From Gnetum montanum (Eukaryota > Streptophyta > Gnetopsida > Gnetales > Gnetaceae), in contig MNCI01003654.1 of the NCBI GenBank assembly GCA_015680685.1, forward strand, positions 174,341 to 226,026: a stretch of DNA of 51,686 nt, in the 5' to 3' direction. This document shows positions 23,021 through 33,912 of this stretch, piece by piece. Below the pieces are notes generated by a model. That model was not told the origin of the DNA. It worked only from the letters and a program-made list of their open reading frames with translations, and searched no databases. Position 1 is the first letter of the stretch, and each line of letters starts with the position of its first letter. A program made the translations under genes and the position numbers.

Positions 23021-23199
23021 GTGAATTTCCTAGGAAGATGGCTAGCCTTAATCTAATTGGTAATGACATGCGTCAACATGATCGTGTGCATTGAATGTGG
23101 CCTTTGGTTTAAAAGGAGTTCCAAAGTCTTGAATGATGGTGAGGCATTTGGACAATTAGCCACTTGTGACTATAAGGACTTGGTTGGATTGTTGGTTCT

Positions 23200-24785
23200 A
23201 AAGAAAGGTCTTTTCTTTGTGTGATTGTTTAAACCAATAGTAGGGTGAGAATTAATAGCCCTTGTAGCATTACGTTGCTATGGCTGGGCAGGGAGCTCAC
23301 CCTGCATGGTTGGGGCATGTGGTAATGGAGTTAAGGATGGAAGAGATGTAGATGGATGTGAAAGATAGTATGTTTGTGGAACATATCCCTTAGGAGAAGG
23401 AGTTCTATAATACTCATGGGTTTGGTAGTGAGTTTGGGAAGCAACATGACTAGGAGAGTCACGTGGAGAGATTGGTTGCTGCACATAGTATCCATATGGG
23501 TCAGATAAATGGTAAGGGTACTATTGATGTGGTGGTGGCATTCCACATGATTGTGGATGCCATTGTTGATACTACTCATTTGGTTATGGTGGAGTTCCAC
23601 TTGGATAATACATCAAGGGTTGGNAATCATCAAAGAGGTTGTGGATTCAGATACAGACAATGATGGTGGANATTCAACTTCTCTCTTTTTTCTCTTTTCT
23701 CCATCACTACCTTCCTCTCTAGACTCCTCTACTATTTTGAGAACTGTTTGAAATATATTATCTAGGGAGTCCCACATTTGGTCCACCTTTGCCAATACTT
23801 TCAATTTAATTTTTTGAATGGATAATGTTTTTCTATTTATCATCTCTTCAAGTGGTGACTCTTCTTCATCCTCACAAAATCTAACTCCCTTCTTTCAATG
23901 GGAAGGATCCCTATTATATTCTTCCACACTCTCTTTTCCTTAACTTGCCTTCCTCTTTAGCAACTTGCTCCAACAATCTTTGTACTTGATGGACTGTAAG
24001 CTTAGATAGCCTTCCTTGGGCATAAGTCCCCAGGGTTCTTCGTGTTTCGTGCCTAAGCCCATCTACGAGATGGAATAGTTGTTCCTTTTGTGAGTAACCA
24101 TGGCTTGGACAATGATGTAATAGTGCATAATATAAGCCCATGGAAGCATCCAAGGGTTCATGCCCTCCTTGTTTCCATCCTTGGATTTTCTTTCGTAGGT
24201 TGAACACTCGTGAGTACGTCAGATACTTATCATTGAATAGTTCTAACATGGTACTCCATCGACGAATGGATTCTGGTTCTAAGGATCGGTACCAGCTTTC
24301 TGCTTTCTTGATTAGTGTCCATGGAAAAAACTTAAGTTTTTGCCACTCATTTTCTATGTTTTGCAAGGTACATGCATAATGGAATTCTTGAAAATGATTT
24401 TGAGGATTAGTGTTGTATCCCCCTTCAAATTGTGGGATATTGTTCATGTCCAATTTTTTGATCCTACTATCTTTTTGGTGCCTCGTTGGGATTATAAAAA
24501 CCTTAGTTATATCTAGCATACTTCAAGTAGCGAGTAGGGGTTCATCATGATCGTACTATCTATGATGTCTATGATGCCTATGTTATTCCCTACTCTCCCT
24601 CCTCTCATGATGAGTTTCTCTAGAATTCCCTTGTCCCCTTTCTCAGCTGCTTTGTCTATGAATCTCGTTTCCCTTACCATTATCCTCAGGGTCTTTTTCC
24701 TTGTGACTATGTCCAGATCCTGAAGGAGAGGATGAAGGAGATGATGAAGGTGAAGAGCATTAGTGGGAAGATTGAAAAATAGGGT
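23200..24785 (-). pseudogene. gag of element E
   Basis: Best preserved gag of the window. The open segment 23914-24519 (201 residues) holds the capsid core with IPQFEGGYNTNPQNHFQEFH, ENEWQKLKFFPWTLIKKA, ESWYRSLEPESIRRWSTM, then HHCPSHGYSQKEQLFHLVDG and RTLGTYAQGRLSKLTVHQ. This is the pattern of Athila capsids. Upstream to about 24785 the frame is Ser-, His- and Glu-rich. The zinc knuckle expected near 23630 is missing: single Ns at 23624 and 23671 bracket 46 unrelated bases there. The Pro/Tyr-rich linker is at 23278-23484. Confidence 0.82.
23624..23671. other. Assembly join: 46 bases bracketed by single Ns
   Basis: One N at 23624 and one at 23671 enclose 46 bases that do not match the gag of A, B, C or D at this place. 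The zinc-knuckle region expected here is absent. The same single-N bracketing occurs at 49995 and 50109 around an exact duplicate, so these are probably assembly or gap-closing joins. Confidence 0.7.
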
Positions 24786-27461
24786 GAAATGAATAAGTAG
24801 TCCATTATTAAATTATGAAAAGCTTAAATGCTATGAAATGCTTGAAGAGGGTTAAAGAAGTTAGAACAATAAAAAAGAGGATTTCACTGAAAAACATTGT
24901 GAATATGCACATAATTGGATGTCATTAATGGGGGCATGCAAAAGAATTTGATTATGAGAATGCCTAAGGATAAAGAACTTATCTAACCCAGCTAGGAAAT
25001 ATGCAAGTGGGTCCTCTCCAAAGTAGGCACATGCCCTTTGTTTTCCTTGCATATCCTTAAACCAAGGAGTCCACGAGACCCATGGATGATTAATGGTTTC
25101 AGAAAGTTAAGTACAAAAACCTAGAAGAAACTACCTAAGAAATTTGACACATCAAACTAAGACATTGACCAAGGACATGAAGACTAGTAGTGAGGTGAGG
25201 CCTAGAAAGCATAGATGGATGAGAGAAAGAAAGTGGAATGGAGTTCTTGATTAAGATCACATTAAGTCCCTTGTGAATTTTATGGTTAAATGACCTAATA
25301 AAATCCATCCTTAGTCTAGACCAAAACCAACCACATTTAGTGACTTTCCATCATTACTCTAAGACCACTTCATCCCCTTAAGACATAAGAGTGCTCCCAC
25401 AGAACAACCACCATTCCTTATTTAAGAAGAAACGAGAAGCAAAAAGTGAGAAAGGGCCTTAGTTAGTGGATACCTTTAGGCATGGGTAACATGTCTTTCT
25501 AGTCCCATAACTAGTTCTTATAGCCTGTTTATTTTGTCTAAGGGGTGTGCTTTGAATTCCCATCATTTTTTATGGGAACCATACCATGTAAAGACTTATC
25601 AACTTCCCAATATTGGTCAACACGAAACAGTAAGAAATCCATGAAAAAATTCATGCACCCAAGTAAGTAGAAGAGTACAAAGAGTATTGAGTTCCCTTGA
25701 AGTCACATCTTATTCAAACCTTTGAATCCTTTCCAACTCCAAAACTACTAAGGTCACAAGTTCATTAAATTTTTATTAATGAAAAGGGAACTCACATTTC
25801 TAGAACTATAAACACCATAGAGTTTGTGGATGGGTGAATGATGTGGGCTTACTATCTGTTTCATGAAAAAGAAACCATGTCTTAGTTATCAGTAACAAAA
25901 TTCAAAGCTAGAATCTAGACACCAACAATCAAATAACCAAATAGCACATGCCCACATCAAATAAACTACACTATACCTAGTTGGAAATAAGACATGTTAT
26001 TATTAGAACAAAATAAGAAAATCACACCAAAATAAAGAAAAATATATAAGAAATTGTAAAATATTTAAGAAAAATAAAATGTGCTAACGAGGTTGTAAAA
26101 CAAATATTGGAAAAAAGTTAATAAAGTAAAAACAAAAAGATGTAAGATAAAGAATAAGTAAAACAAAAAGATGTAGAAATAACAAGGTGTAAAAAAAATA
26201 TGTAAAAAAAAAGATGAAAAACTAAGGAGCCACTTATATGCTTAGCATGGATGTCCCTCTCCCCCATGACTAAGTTGAAAGGAGGAGATCTAGAATATTG
26301 AACATGGTTGTTCATCCAATGAGGAGTTTGTTGCACTTAGGCTCATGAAAATATTAGGCTCATGAAAAGGCTTGATTTGTTGAATGTTAATTAGTTATTT
26401 CTTGTTTGGGTTCTCAAGTTTGTAGATTAACATGGCCCTAGAAGAAAAGGTTTCATAAGTGGTGTAAGGCCCTTTCCACAACACCTGGAACTTAGTTCAT
26501 TGAGGTATGTGTATGGGATTTTAGCAAAGGACCTTATCTCCTAGTTAAAATTTAACTTTTCTAATTCTAAGGTCATGGTATTTTTTGTTAAATGCCTTGT
26601 ACAACTTGTTAGATGACAAGGTCACTAATTGATTTTCATCTAGCAGGTTGAGATTTATTAATCTTTCTTTTTGTGCTAGACTTAAGTCAAGGTCAAGGTC
26701 AGCTGTTGAAAGTGTATAGAGCTCAGATTGAATAGGAAGAGTTGGCAATTTTTCATACACCAACTCATAAGGAGAGTAGCCTATAGGGAACTTCTAGGTG
26801 GAGCGATGAGGCCCAAAGGACATCGTTGAGTTCTATGCTCTAGTTCCTCCTATATCTCCTAACTATTCTTATTAAGATCTTAGTGATTCCCATATTTGTA
26901 ACCTCAGCTTAACCATTGGCTTGGGGGTGATAAGGTGTTGTTAATTTATGCTCAACCTCCAAGTGTTGCATGAGCTTTTGAAAGGTAGTACTTGTAAAGT
27001 GGATTCCATTATAAAAAATTAATGCATGTGGCATACCAAAACTATTTACAACATTCTATTATATAAACTGAGTAGTAGTAGAAGATGTATAATTGGTGAC
27101 AGTTGTTGCTTTTACCCATTTCATATAATAGTCAACAACGACTATGATGTATGTGTTTTCATTTGATATGGGCATGATGGGATCCATGAAATTAATGTCT
27201 TATATGTCAAAGGATTTTAGTGGTTGGATCCATTGTTAAGCTTCCTCCATTTGAGTAGTCATTCCACCATCATGTTGGCAATGTTCACAAGAGTTGAAAA
27301 ATTAGTGAGCATCCTTAAAAAGTGTTGGCCAGTAATACCCTACCATTAGGATCTTAATGGTTGTGCATCTCCCAACATAGTGGCCTTCACAGGGGACCTC
27401 ATGAGCATTCTAGAGAATGTTTACTTAATCAGGATCATAGATATACCAACAAACCAGACCA
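24786..27461 (-). mobile_element. Element F: 3' half of an Athila-type element (IN and UTR)
   Basis: Minus-strand sequence parallel to 18250-20590 of element E. From left to right it shows the AAGTGGGTCC-type motif at about 25003, the conserved GGGTAACATGTCTTTCTAGT at 25484-25503, a T-rich tract in sense (26020-26215), the first G-rich tract at 26260-26271 and IN remnants up to 27461. It has no LTR, gag or RT. The left end joins the gag of E and the right end joins element G in the opposite orientation, so both ends are rearrangement points. Confidence 0.75.
26400..27461 (-). pseudogene. Integrase remnant of element F
   Basis: Aligns with the integrase of E. The segment 26545-26763 reads VYEKLPTLPIQSELYTLS and then LDENQLVTLSSNKLYKAF, the region after the catalytic core. 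Farther right, 26880-27300 matches the core and zinc region at nucleotide level, with many stops. The alignment with E ends at about 27461 (the CCATCAGG point, against CCATCGGG at 20582). Confidence 0.7.
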
Positions 27462-27960
27462 TCAGGCCTATCACTCCACATGGAAGCTTCCCATAGGTTA
27501 TTCTCCCTATGAGCTTGTGTACAGAAAACTACCAACATTGCCCATCCAATCCGATCTTCGTACACTTTCTATAGCTTGTGACCTTGACCTAAATCTAAGT
27601 CTAGTACAAAAAGAACGATTGATGAACCTTAACTTACTAGAAAATAATTGGTTAATGGCCCTATCATCCAAAAAGATGCATAAGGCATTCAACAAGAAAT
27701 ACCATGACCTCAAAATAAGAAAAGTCAAGTTTCAACCAAGAGACAATGTTCTCTATTGAAATCCTACTCATGTACCCCAACAAACCAAATTTCAAACATT
27801 ATGGCATAGACCTTACATTATTGATGAGACTTTTCCATCTAGGGTCATGATCATCTACAAACTTGACAACCTAGACAAGAAACAATTAGTCAACATTCAA
27901 CAAATAAAACCTTTCCATGAGCTCAAGCCAACCAACACAACAAACATCTCGTCAGATGGA
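27462..27960 (+). pseudogene. Integrase C-terminal remnant of element G
   Basis: Readable from 27468 as AYHSTWKLPIGYSPYELVYR, then LPTLPIQSDLRTLSIACDLD, and HKAFNKKYHDLKIRKVKFQP. This is the same region as 19690-19940 (minus) in E. It starts in mid-domain with no catalytic core. A stop at about 27757 is followed by the conserved NPTHVPQ-type region, still readable in places to 27960. It ends just before the G-rich tract at 28000. Confidence 0.8.
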
Positions 27961-27999
27961 TAACCATGCTCAATCTTTCAAACCTCTCCCTTCCAACTT

Positions 28000-28012
28000 A
28001 GTCATGGGGGAG
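28000..28012 (+). other. First G-rich tract of element G
   Basis: CAACTTAGTCATGGGGGAGA at 27995-28014, the best copy of the family consensus. A T-rich tract follows at 28060-28200, as in all other copies. Confidence 0.7.
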
Positions 28013-28664
28013 ATGGGCATCCATACTAACACCTTGGTGACTCCTCAGTTCTTCACCTTTTTGTTTTCCACATTTTTTGGCTTTACAACTTTTTGTTTTC
28101 ATCTTCTTTGTTTTACATCTTTATTTTACATATTTGTATTTTTAAGGTTATTTTTCCCTTAGTTTTTGTTACACAAATGTTAATATATTCAATATTTATT
28201 ATCTACATTTTTACTTTCTTTTATGATTATGTTGCTTGTGTTTGATGTGTTTCTCTACTTTTTCTGCTAATAAGGTGGTAGGTACAATGGTAATGCACTA
28301 CTCGATGGTGGTATGCTTTATTTGTAATTTGATTGTTGATGTTTGATTTTTGACTTTGAATGTCATTACTGATGACTGGGACATGGTTTCTTTTCATGTA
28401 ATAGGCAATGAGTCAACATCATTCACCCATCCACATACTCTATAGTTTTCCTTGTTTTGGAAGCTGTGTAGTCTCTTCGTCATTAATACAACTTTAATAA
28501 ATTGGTGACTTGTGTAGTTTCCAAAATTAGGAAGGAATCAAAGGTTTGGATAGGGTGTGGCTTCTAAGGAATGTAGTATTCTTTGTACTTTTCTATTTTC
28601 TATGTGTAAGGGTGTTCGCGTAAGCTTCTTACCATTCTGCATCATTTCATAATAGGAAGTCAAA

Positions 28665-28860
28665 TAAGTCCTTGCATGGTGTGGTCCTCATCAAAAAAAC
28701 AAAAAACAAAAAAAAAGAAGGGAAGAGATGAGGATTCAAAGCACATCCCTTGGAAAAAATAAATGTGAAAAATGTATGGGTCTTTGCATGGTGTGGTTTT
28801 CATTAAAAAGAAAAAGAAAAAAAAATGGGAATTCAAAGCACACCCCTTAGACGATAGTTT
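28665..28860 (+). repeat. Two-copy tandem repeat of about 112 bp in the UTR of G
   Basis: CCTTGCATGGTGTGGTCCTC (about 28670) and CTTTGCATGGTGTGGTTTTC (about 28782) begin two units. Each contains an A-rich run and ends with the shared words ATTCAAAGCACACCCCTTAG. E and F have one such unit (near 18780 and 25540). Confidence 0.65.
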
Positions 28861-29104
28861 AGGATGTGTCCAAAAAGTGGAAACGACTAGTGTTAGGATA
28901 GATTAGACTATAGTTTACTTAGCAATTAATCACTCTTACTTTTATTCTTGTTCTAGGTGAGTAATTCCATAAAAACACAAAATAATAAAAATCTTATGCC
29001 TTAGTCACACTTAACCATACAATTGCATTCCACAACTGGGATTGGCAAGACAATGAACAAACAACATGCACACACTGTTTAGCTTTAGTGTACTTAGTAA
29101 TTAT

Positions 29105-29184
29105 AGTCTACGGAATTTGACTAGATCGCACATGAACATCTATGATTCATATGGTTGGGCGTGGGGGTACCTTGTTGCTCATCA
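29105..29184 (+). repeat. LTR end fragment (U5) of element G
   Basis: About 80 bp matching the U5 end of the Athila LTRs in plus orientation. It ends GGGTACCTTGTTGCTCATCA, the reverse complement of the TGATGAGC starts seen at 9624 and 16647. The rest of the LTR is missing or unrecognisable. Confidence 0.7.
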
Positions 29185-31369
29185 TTTAGTCTACTATTTA
29201 TCTAAAATTTTATATAATTATACTAAATAACTACCTCATCTTTAAAACTTTAAAGGTGAAGGATAAAGTGGTGTTTGTTAATAGTGTTTCTATTTGTATA
29301 TTGTATATTTACTTGGTTAAATGTAGCTATGCTAAAGGTTGATATTACCAATATTATGGATAAGATATTTTTTATTTACATACTTAGTATAGAGTTTATG
29401 TATTTTAATCTTGAATTTTCTATTAAAATGATAAATGCAATGCTAATATGCAATGTTGCCAAATACTACCAATATTATGGATAAGGTATTTTTTTCTTTA
29501 TAATTAATAGGAGTTTATGTATTTTGATATTAAATTTGTTATTAAAATAATAAATGCAATATCTAATATTGCATTAGCAAGATGCATCAAAACTATAGTT
29601 GTAACCATTGTTTTTAATAATTGTTGTCATGTGTTAAATGGTTGTATTTATTATTGTAGTCAACATGGTATTACCTGGTGTTGCTATTAATTAAAATATA
29701 AGTAACATTTAACACATCTTATCTTATTCATGCAAGAGATTATTATTTATATATTATTATTTTATGCAATGAACATGTTGGTGTTGTTAAAAGATAAGTA
29801 ACATTTGTTAAATTTTGGATACACATGCAAGGAATTATTCATATATTATTATTTTATATATATTTGCATTAGTTATGATACTGGCTCTCGTTTTATTATG
29901 TAAGGGATTATGGCCATTAAAAGGTGTTGTAAGACTTTTAACCTTATCTTATTTTTTAAAAAACTTTGAGTAAAATTTTTTAAGTTAATATCATTACTAT
30001 TTTGAACTTTCAATAACATCATCATGAATATTTAACAACTAAATCTTCTTGAGATGTGGATTTTAAAGTAAAGTTTATCAATAGATATGTGCAAAAGGTA
30101 TTTTGACATAATTTACCTTAAATTTATAAATTATTTTGATATTGCATATGCTATTACAATAGGTTGGTTATGATTAGTGTATAAAACTCACCATTGTAAT
30201 AATTACTGAATTTTCTATTGAAAGATATATTTGTTAAATCACTATATTATAGTAAAAAAAATAACTAACATATCATTCTTTTGACTCAAATTTGAATTAT
30301 TAACATTTTGCATGATAACCATGTTTCAAATAGCATTTCATATAACACTATTATTGATGCATAAATTTTGGACACATCAACACCCACACAACTTGTTTCA
30401 AGAGACTATTGCCTAGGGCACCTCTCATATGGGTATGGAAACCCAAGAATAGTCTTAACTAGAAGGGCAATGTGGTGTTTCGTAAAACGTGATGTTTAAT
30501 AGTGTAGGTAAATTAAATAAATTTAATAGGTAAATAACAGTTTCAACATAACTTAGCAGAGAAAAAACTATTTGCTTTAAAATTTCAATAAGGAGACTTG
30601 TGCACTAATGAAACATGAAATAATTGACAACTTGAACAAAGATTAACTAGAGTTTTGAAGAAACACAAGCTTTGTGTTTAAACCACATAATAAAGACCAA
30701 AGTTGAGTTATAGAAATTTTAAAAATAACAGGATGAGCAAAGACTTAGCTTAGAAATGAGCACCAAATAGAACAACTCCTTTTGTAGCCTTGTCTACCCA
30801 TGCTTATAAGAAGCACACCTCCTCTAACAAGTCTACAACCTTTGGTTATCGAATCTGCTTACTATTCCACAATGAACTACCTCTGGGAGTGCTACCAAAT
30901 AGGTAACAAAATGAGAAGGAAACTTGGGATTGTCCCTTCATGTCTAGCCTTGGAAAACCACCCCCTGTGTTATATCTAGCTAGGGGATTTATCAAGACTG
31001 GTCTGGTCCCTTTTCTTCCTCTACCTCCTACACTTCTAGCCAAACCTTCACATGACCAAATCCTAGTGAAAACATAATTAAAAAGAATATTTTTGTTACT
31101 CATGTAAAATAATAGAAGAGAAACATAAACCAAAGGCCTTTGGCCATGTAATGAGAGTTATAACCACCCAACGCAACGTGGACCACATAATGGTTGCATG
31201 AGCCTAACAGAGGCACATGCCAACTTGTGCCACATGTTGCCTTGTAAACATTATTGCAGGCATTGTAGGCCCATGTACAACAAGACACCTAGCATTCTTG
31301 TGTTGTCATGTGTCTTACATGTTCATCGCCAACTACCATATAGGTTGCCACCTTCATGTCAACTAGCAT
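29185..31369. other. Unassigned AT-rich stretch
   Basis: No retroelement landmark or credible gene was found. The left half is very AT-rich with two local duplications: units of about 121 bp at 29346-29466 and 29467-29585, and units of about 96 bp starting at 29699 and 29795. The right half (30360-31370) has more even composition. Small minus-strand ORFs at 30846-31133 and 31100-31288 have no recognisable motif. It may be an unrecognised element or old intergenic DNA. Confidence 0.5.
29346..29585. repeat. Tandem duplication, unit about 121 bp
   Basis: Both units begin TACCAATATTATGGATAAG (29346 and 29467) and run through GAGTTTATGTATTTT to AAATGCAAT. They differ by scattered substitutions and small indels. 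Confidence 0.75.
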
Positions 31370-32257
31370 TGATGTGAATGTTACTACCTAATAAAGTAAA
31401 AAATTTTGCAACAATATCATATCTACGATGTCATAGATAAATTATTGTATCTCTACATACATTATCATATAAAAAAATATGGCAGGGTGCATGCCAGCCT
31501 ATATAAGCAACACTTAGATGCACAAAACTAGGGAGATTAACATAGTAACATAACTCTTTTAGTTTGTTTTCTTGAATTTAGTACTTAGCACTGTGTGCCC
31601 ACAATATGATGTTTTATAATTGAATGGAGTTTTTATTCGAGTGTGATGTACTTGGACACATTGCATGCATGACAATAAAGATCGAGATTACTCTACATAA
31701 TTGTAGTAATACTTAGTTTTATTTTTGTTTTCATTTAGATTAATGTTTACTGTTTACTATTTTCATGATTAATGTTTACCATTACTTGCAATTTACTTTT
31801 AATGTCATTACGTAGAATGAGTATGATTGATCTCGAGCACATAAGTGTAACTACTTGGTAACCTAGTAGTACTATCACTTGGTAAACCTAGTAGTGTGGT
31901 ACTTGGTAATCGTAGTAGTAGTTGCATGAAGTCCAAGGTGTGATCGAAAGATCAAAACTAGTTTCTCATTGCATAGGCTAGTTTAGATTTGTTTTACTAT
32001 CACCTAGATTTAGAGACCTTTACTTTTACTTCATGTTTACTAAGAGCCTAATGGCCAATTCAACATCAATATCATATACCTCACCATGAGTTAAACCACA
32101 CACATTGATTTTAGTAACTCAAGTGGAAAGACAAAAATCATGAATGCTAATTAATTACTAGTATAATCACATTGCCCTATATGCAAAGTTTGACCGGGAT
32201 TATGCATGAACACTCATATCTTGTATGGTTGAGTATTGAATACTCTACCATTCATCA
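31370..32257 (+). repeat. 5' LTR of element D
   Basis: Plus-strand Athila LTR. It ends CTACCATTCATCA at 32257, directly before the primer site. The TATA box CTATATAAG is at about 31498-31506, with decayed ATATCATAT words upstream. The GTAATC/ACTAGTAG-type tandem of the LTR family lies at about 31855-31920. The left end is set at a TGATGTGAATG start and is uncertain by some tens of bases. No matching 3' LTR is present. Confidence 0.75.
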
Positions 32258-32258
32258 T

Positions 32259-32276
32259 TGGTTCCATTGCCAGGGA
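32259..32276 (+). other. Primer binding site of element D (tRNA-Asp type)
   Basis: TGGTTCCATTGCCAGGGA, one base after the LTR. It differs from the Athila primer site TGGCGCCGTTGCCGGGGA at four positions, mostly C/G to T/A transitions. Confidence 0.8.
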
Positions 32277-32393
32277 CAAGTCAATGTTATACTAAGTAAT
32301 TAATTTTCCAAAGTTTATTGTATTAGAACCTAACTCTAATCTTCACAACCTTAATATAAATCATACTTAACACAAACCATCAAAAATGATAAC

Positions 32394-32874
32394 ATGGCTT
32401 CACATAATGATCAACTATCACCTACCAAGGAAACAAGGAGTAGTTATAGAATTGTTAATGAAGAGAACTAGAGAATTCCAATGTAAATACGTATTACTTA
32501 GGCTCACACTAATCCATACCATCTAGAATTAACCTTCATATCCCATCAGGACAAACAAATGAGGTGGAGAGACATCCAAGAAAACATAGTCCTACCTCCT
32601 GAACATGTAGCATTAAACCTGCTACAAACTGCTCTAAGGGAAAAGCACTTAGAACAGATTTAAGAGGGTATCATGTGACTCAACACATGACCAAACCCTA
32701 TGAACCTACAAGAGAGTAGATAAATAGAGATGCTACTATGGAGGTCAAAAATATCCATACCAAAAGGAAGCAAGCTAGCATATCTATTGTCATAGATAAG
32801 CTTGATGCTAATCAATTCATTTCAGAACAACTCCACCAAAACCATAAGGAGCCATCAAAGACACCTATCATTAT
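32394..32874 (+). pseudogene. gag of element D, N-terminal part
   Basis: Starts at ATG 32394 (MASHNDQLSPTKETRSSYR). It continues with stretches such as HQDKQMRWRDIQENIVLP and LNLLQTALREKHLEQI, which match the gag N-terminus of element A (about 9230-9475). It contains several stops. The reading ends at TPII, and the LTR of element C follows at 32875. Relative to A, about 20 bases are missing across the insertion point. Confidence 0.75.
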
Positions 32875-33745
32875 TGATGAGTGGTGAGGTATCCCTACAC
32901 TCAACCATACGAACATGAGAATTCTCACGCACGATCCAGTCCAACTCCGTAGATGGACTAGTTGTGGCACCTAGATAGTTATCCTTAGGTCGCAGTTCGT
33001 TGTCTTCCCACTTGGACTAGTATTGTATTTGTCATGTATGGTTTAGTCCAGATGAGGTGTATGATATGTTCCTAATTCTAACGATACTCCTGAAGGCAAT
33101 GGAATGTAAGATTAACAAAGCTAAGCTAGGAGGAAAAGGTAAGGAAAGTTAATCTAGCCTAAGTACGATGAGCAACTGATTCCTTGATCAATCATACACA
33201 TCTTGGACCTCGTGCATGACTACCACTGGGATTACCAATCATAGATCCTAGGTATGCCACTGGGCTACCAAGTAGTCACACTTAAATGCTCGTAATCAAG
33301 TCATACTCGTTCCACGTTCTAGGAGTTTAAGGGTGAGAGAGGGAAAATAGTAAATAACATTAAATAAATAAACAACAAAGTGACTATTGCAATGATTAAG
33401 TAATCTTGATATTTATTACCGGTCATGTGCGTGTCCAAGTATGTCACACTCGAATAAAGAATGCCATACAATTACATTCACCACACTGCGGGTAGACACA
33501 GGAAAAAATAATCTATCTTTGGAGTCGTCAAACTGCCAGAGCTTCGCTACTTCTAACTCCTAATTGCCTCAACAAGGAAGAGCTGCTTCTTATTTATAGA
33601 CATTGCGGCAGACTGTGATATCGTGTACGTGATATCGTAGGGAAGACGCGATATCACATACGCGATATCGCGAGGGATGCGATATAGCGACCAACACGAT
33701 ATCACGTACGCAATATCACAACCCATGCGATATCGCGTCCCATCA
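32875..33745 (-). repeat. 3' LTR of element C
   Basis: LTR of 871 bp, TGATGAGTGG to GTCCCATCA on the plus strand. The TATA box in sense (TCTATAAATAAG) is at 33589-33600. U3 (33610-33745) holds eight GATATC-type sites, two of them decayed, spaced 14 or 17-18 bp apart. It is about 47 bp longer than the 5' LTR because of this array. Confidence 0.92.
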
Positions 33746-33760
33746 TACCCCCACGACTAA
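33746..33760 (-). other. Polypurine tract of element C
   Basis: The sense sequence is TTTAGTCGTGGGGGTA, ending directly at the LTR start TGATGGG. It is the clearest polypurine tract in the window. Confidence 0.88.
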
Positions 33761-33912
33761 ATGAAAACTCATCCTCGAGTTACAAAGAGAACAAGCTTCA
33801 TTGATTACATAGTGGATAGGTATGGGATTATTAACTGGAAAAAGAAATGAAATAATGCCACAGTGTGGGAAGACACAACACAGAAAAATACTACAACTAC
33901 AAAAAATGGAAC

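Larger units (their letters stand above)
16647..24785 (-). mobile_element. Element E: Athila-type element with nearly complete gag-pol
   Basis: Minus-strand Athila-type element inserted in the copia element. It keeps the 3' LTR, polypurine tract, UTR, both internal G-rich tracts, and gag, PR, RT, RNase H and IN. The main reading segments (starts at 24519, 23484, 22797, 22323, 22050, 21627, 21393, 21051, 20310, 19998, 19725) are all in one frame. Decay there has therefore been largely by stop codons with no net frameshift. ORF3 is absent: only about 570 bp separate the second G-rich tract (18081) from the LTR tract (17502). The 5' end is cut at about 24785, where F-type sequence begins; the 5' LTR and primer site are missing. 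Confidence 0.85.
27462..29184 (+). mobile_element. Element G: 3' end of an Athila-type element, inverted relative to F
   Basis: Plus-strand copy beginning abruptly inside IN and running through the first G-rich tract, T-rich tract and UTR to a short LTR end. The internal arms of F and G form an inverted pair with about 650 bp between them. Their proteins differ at roughly a quarter of positions by eye, so this is not a recent inverted duplication. Confidence 0.72.

Noticed and set aside
30846-31288. Minus-strand ORFs of 95 and 62 residues
   Set aside because: No known motif, overlapping frames and no promoter context; left inside the unassigned stretch.
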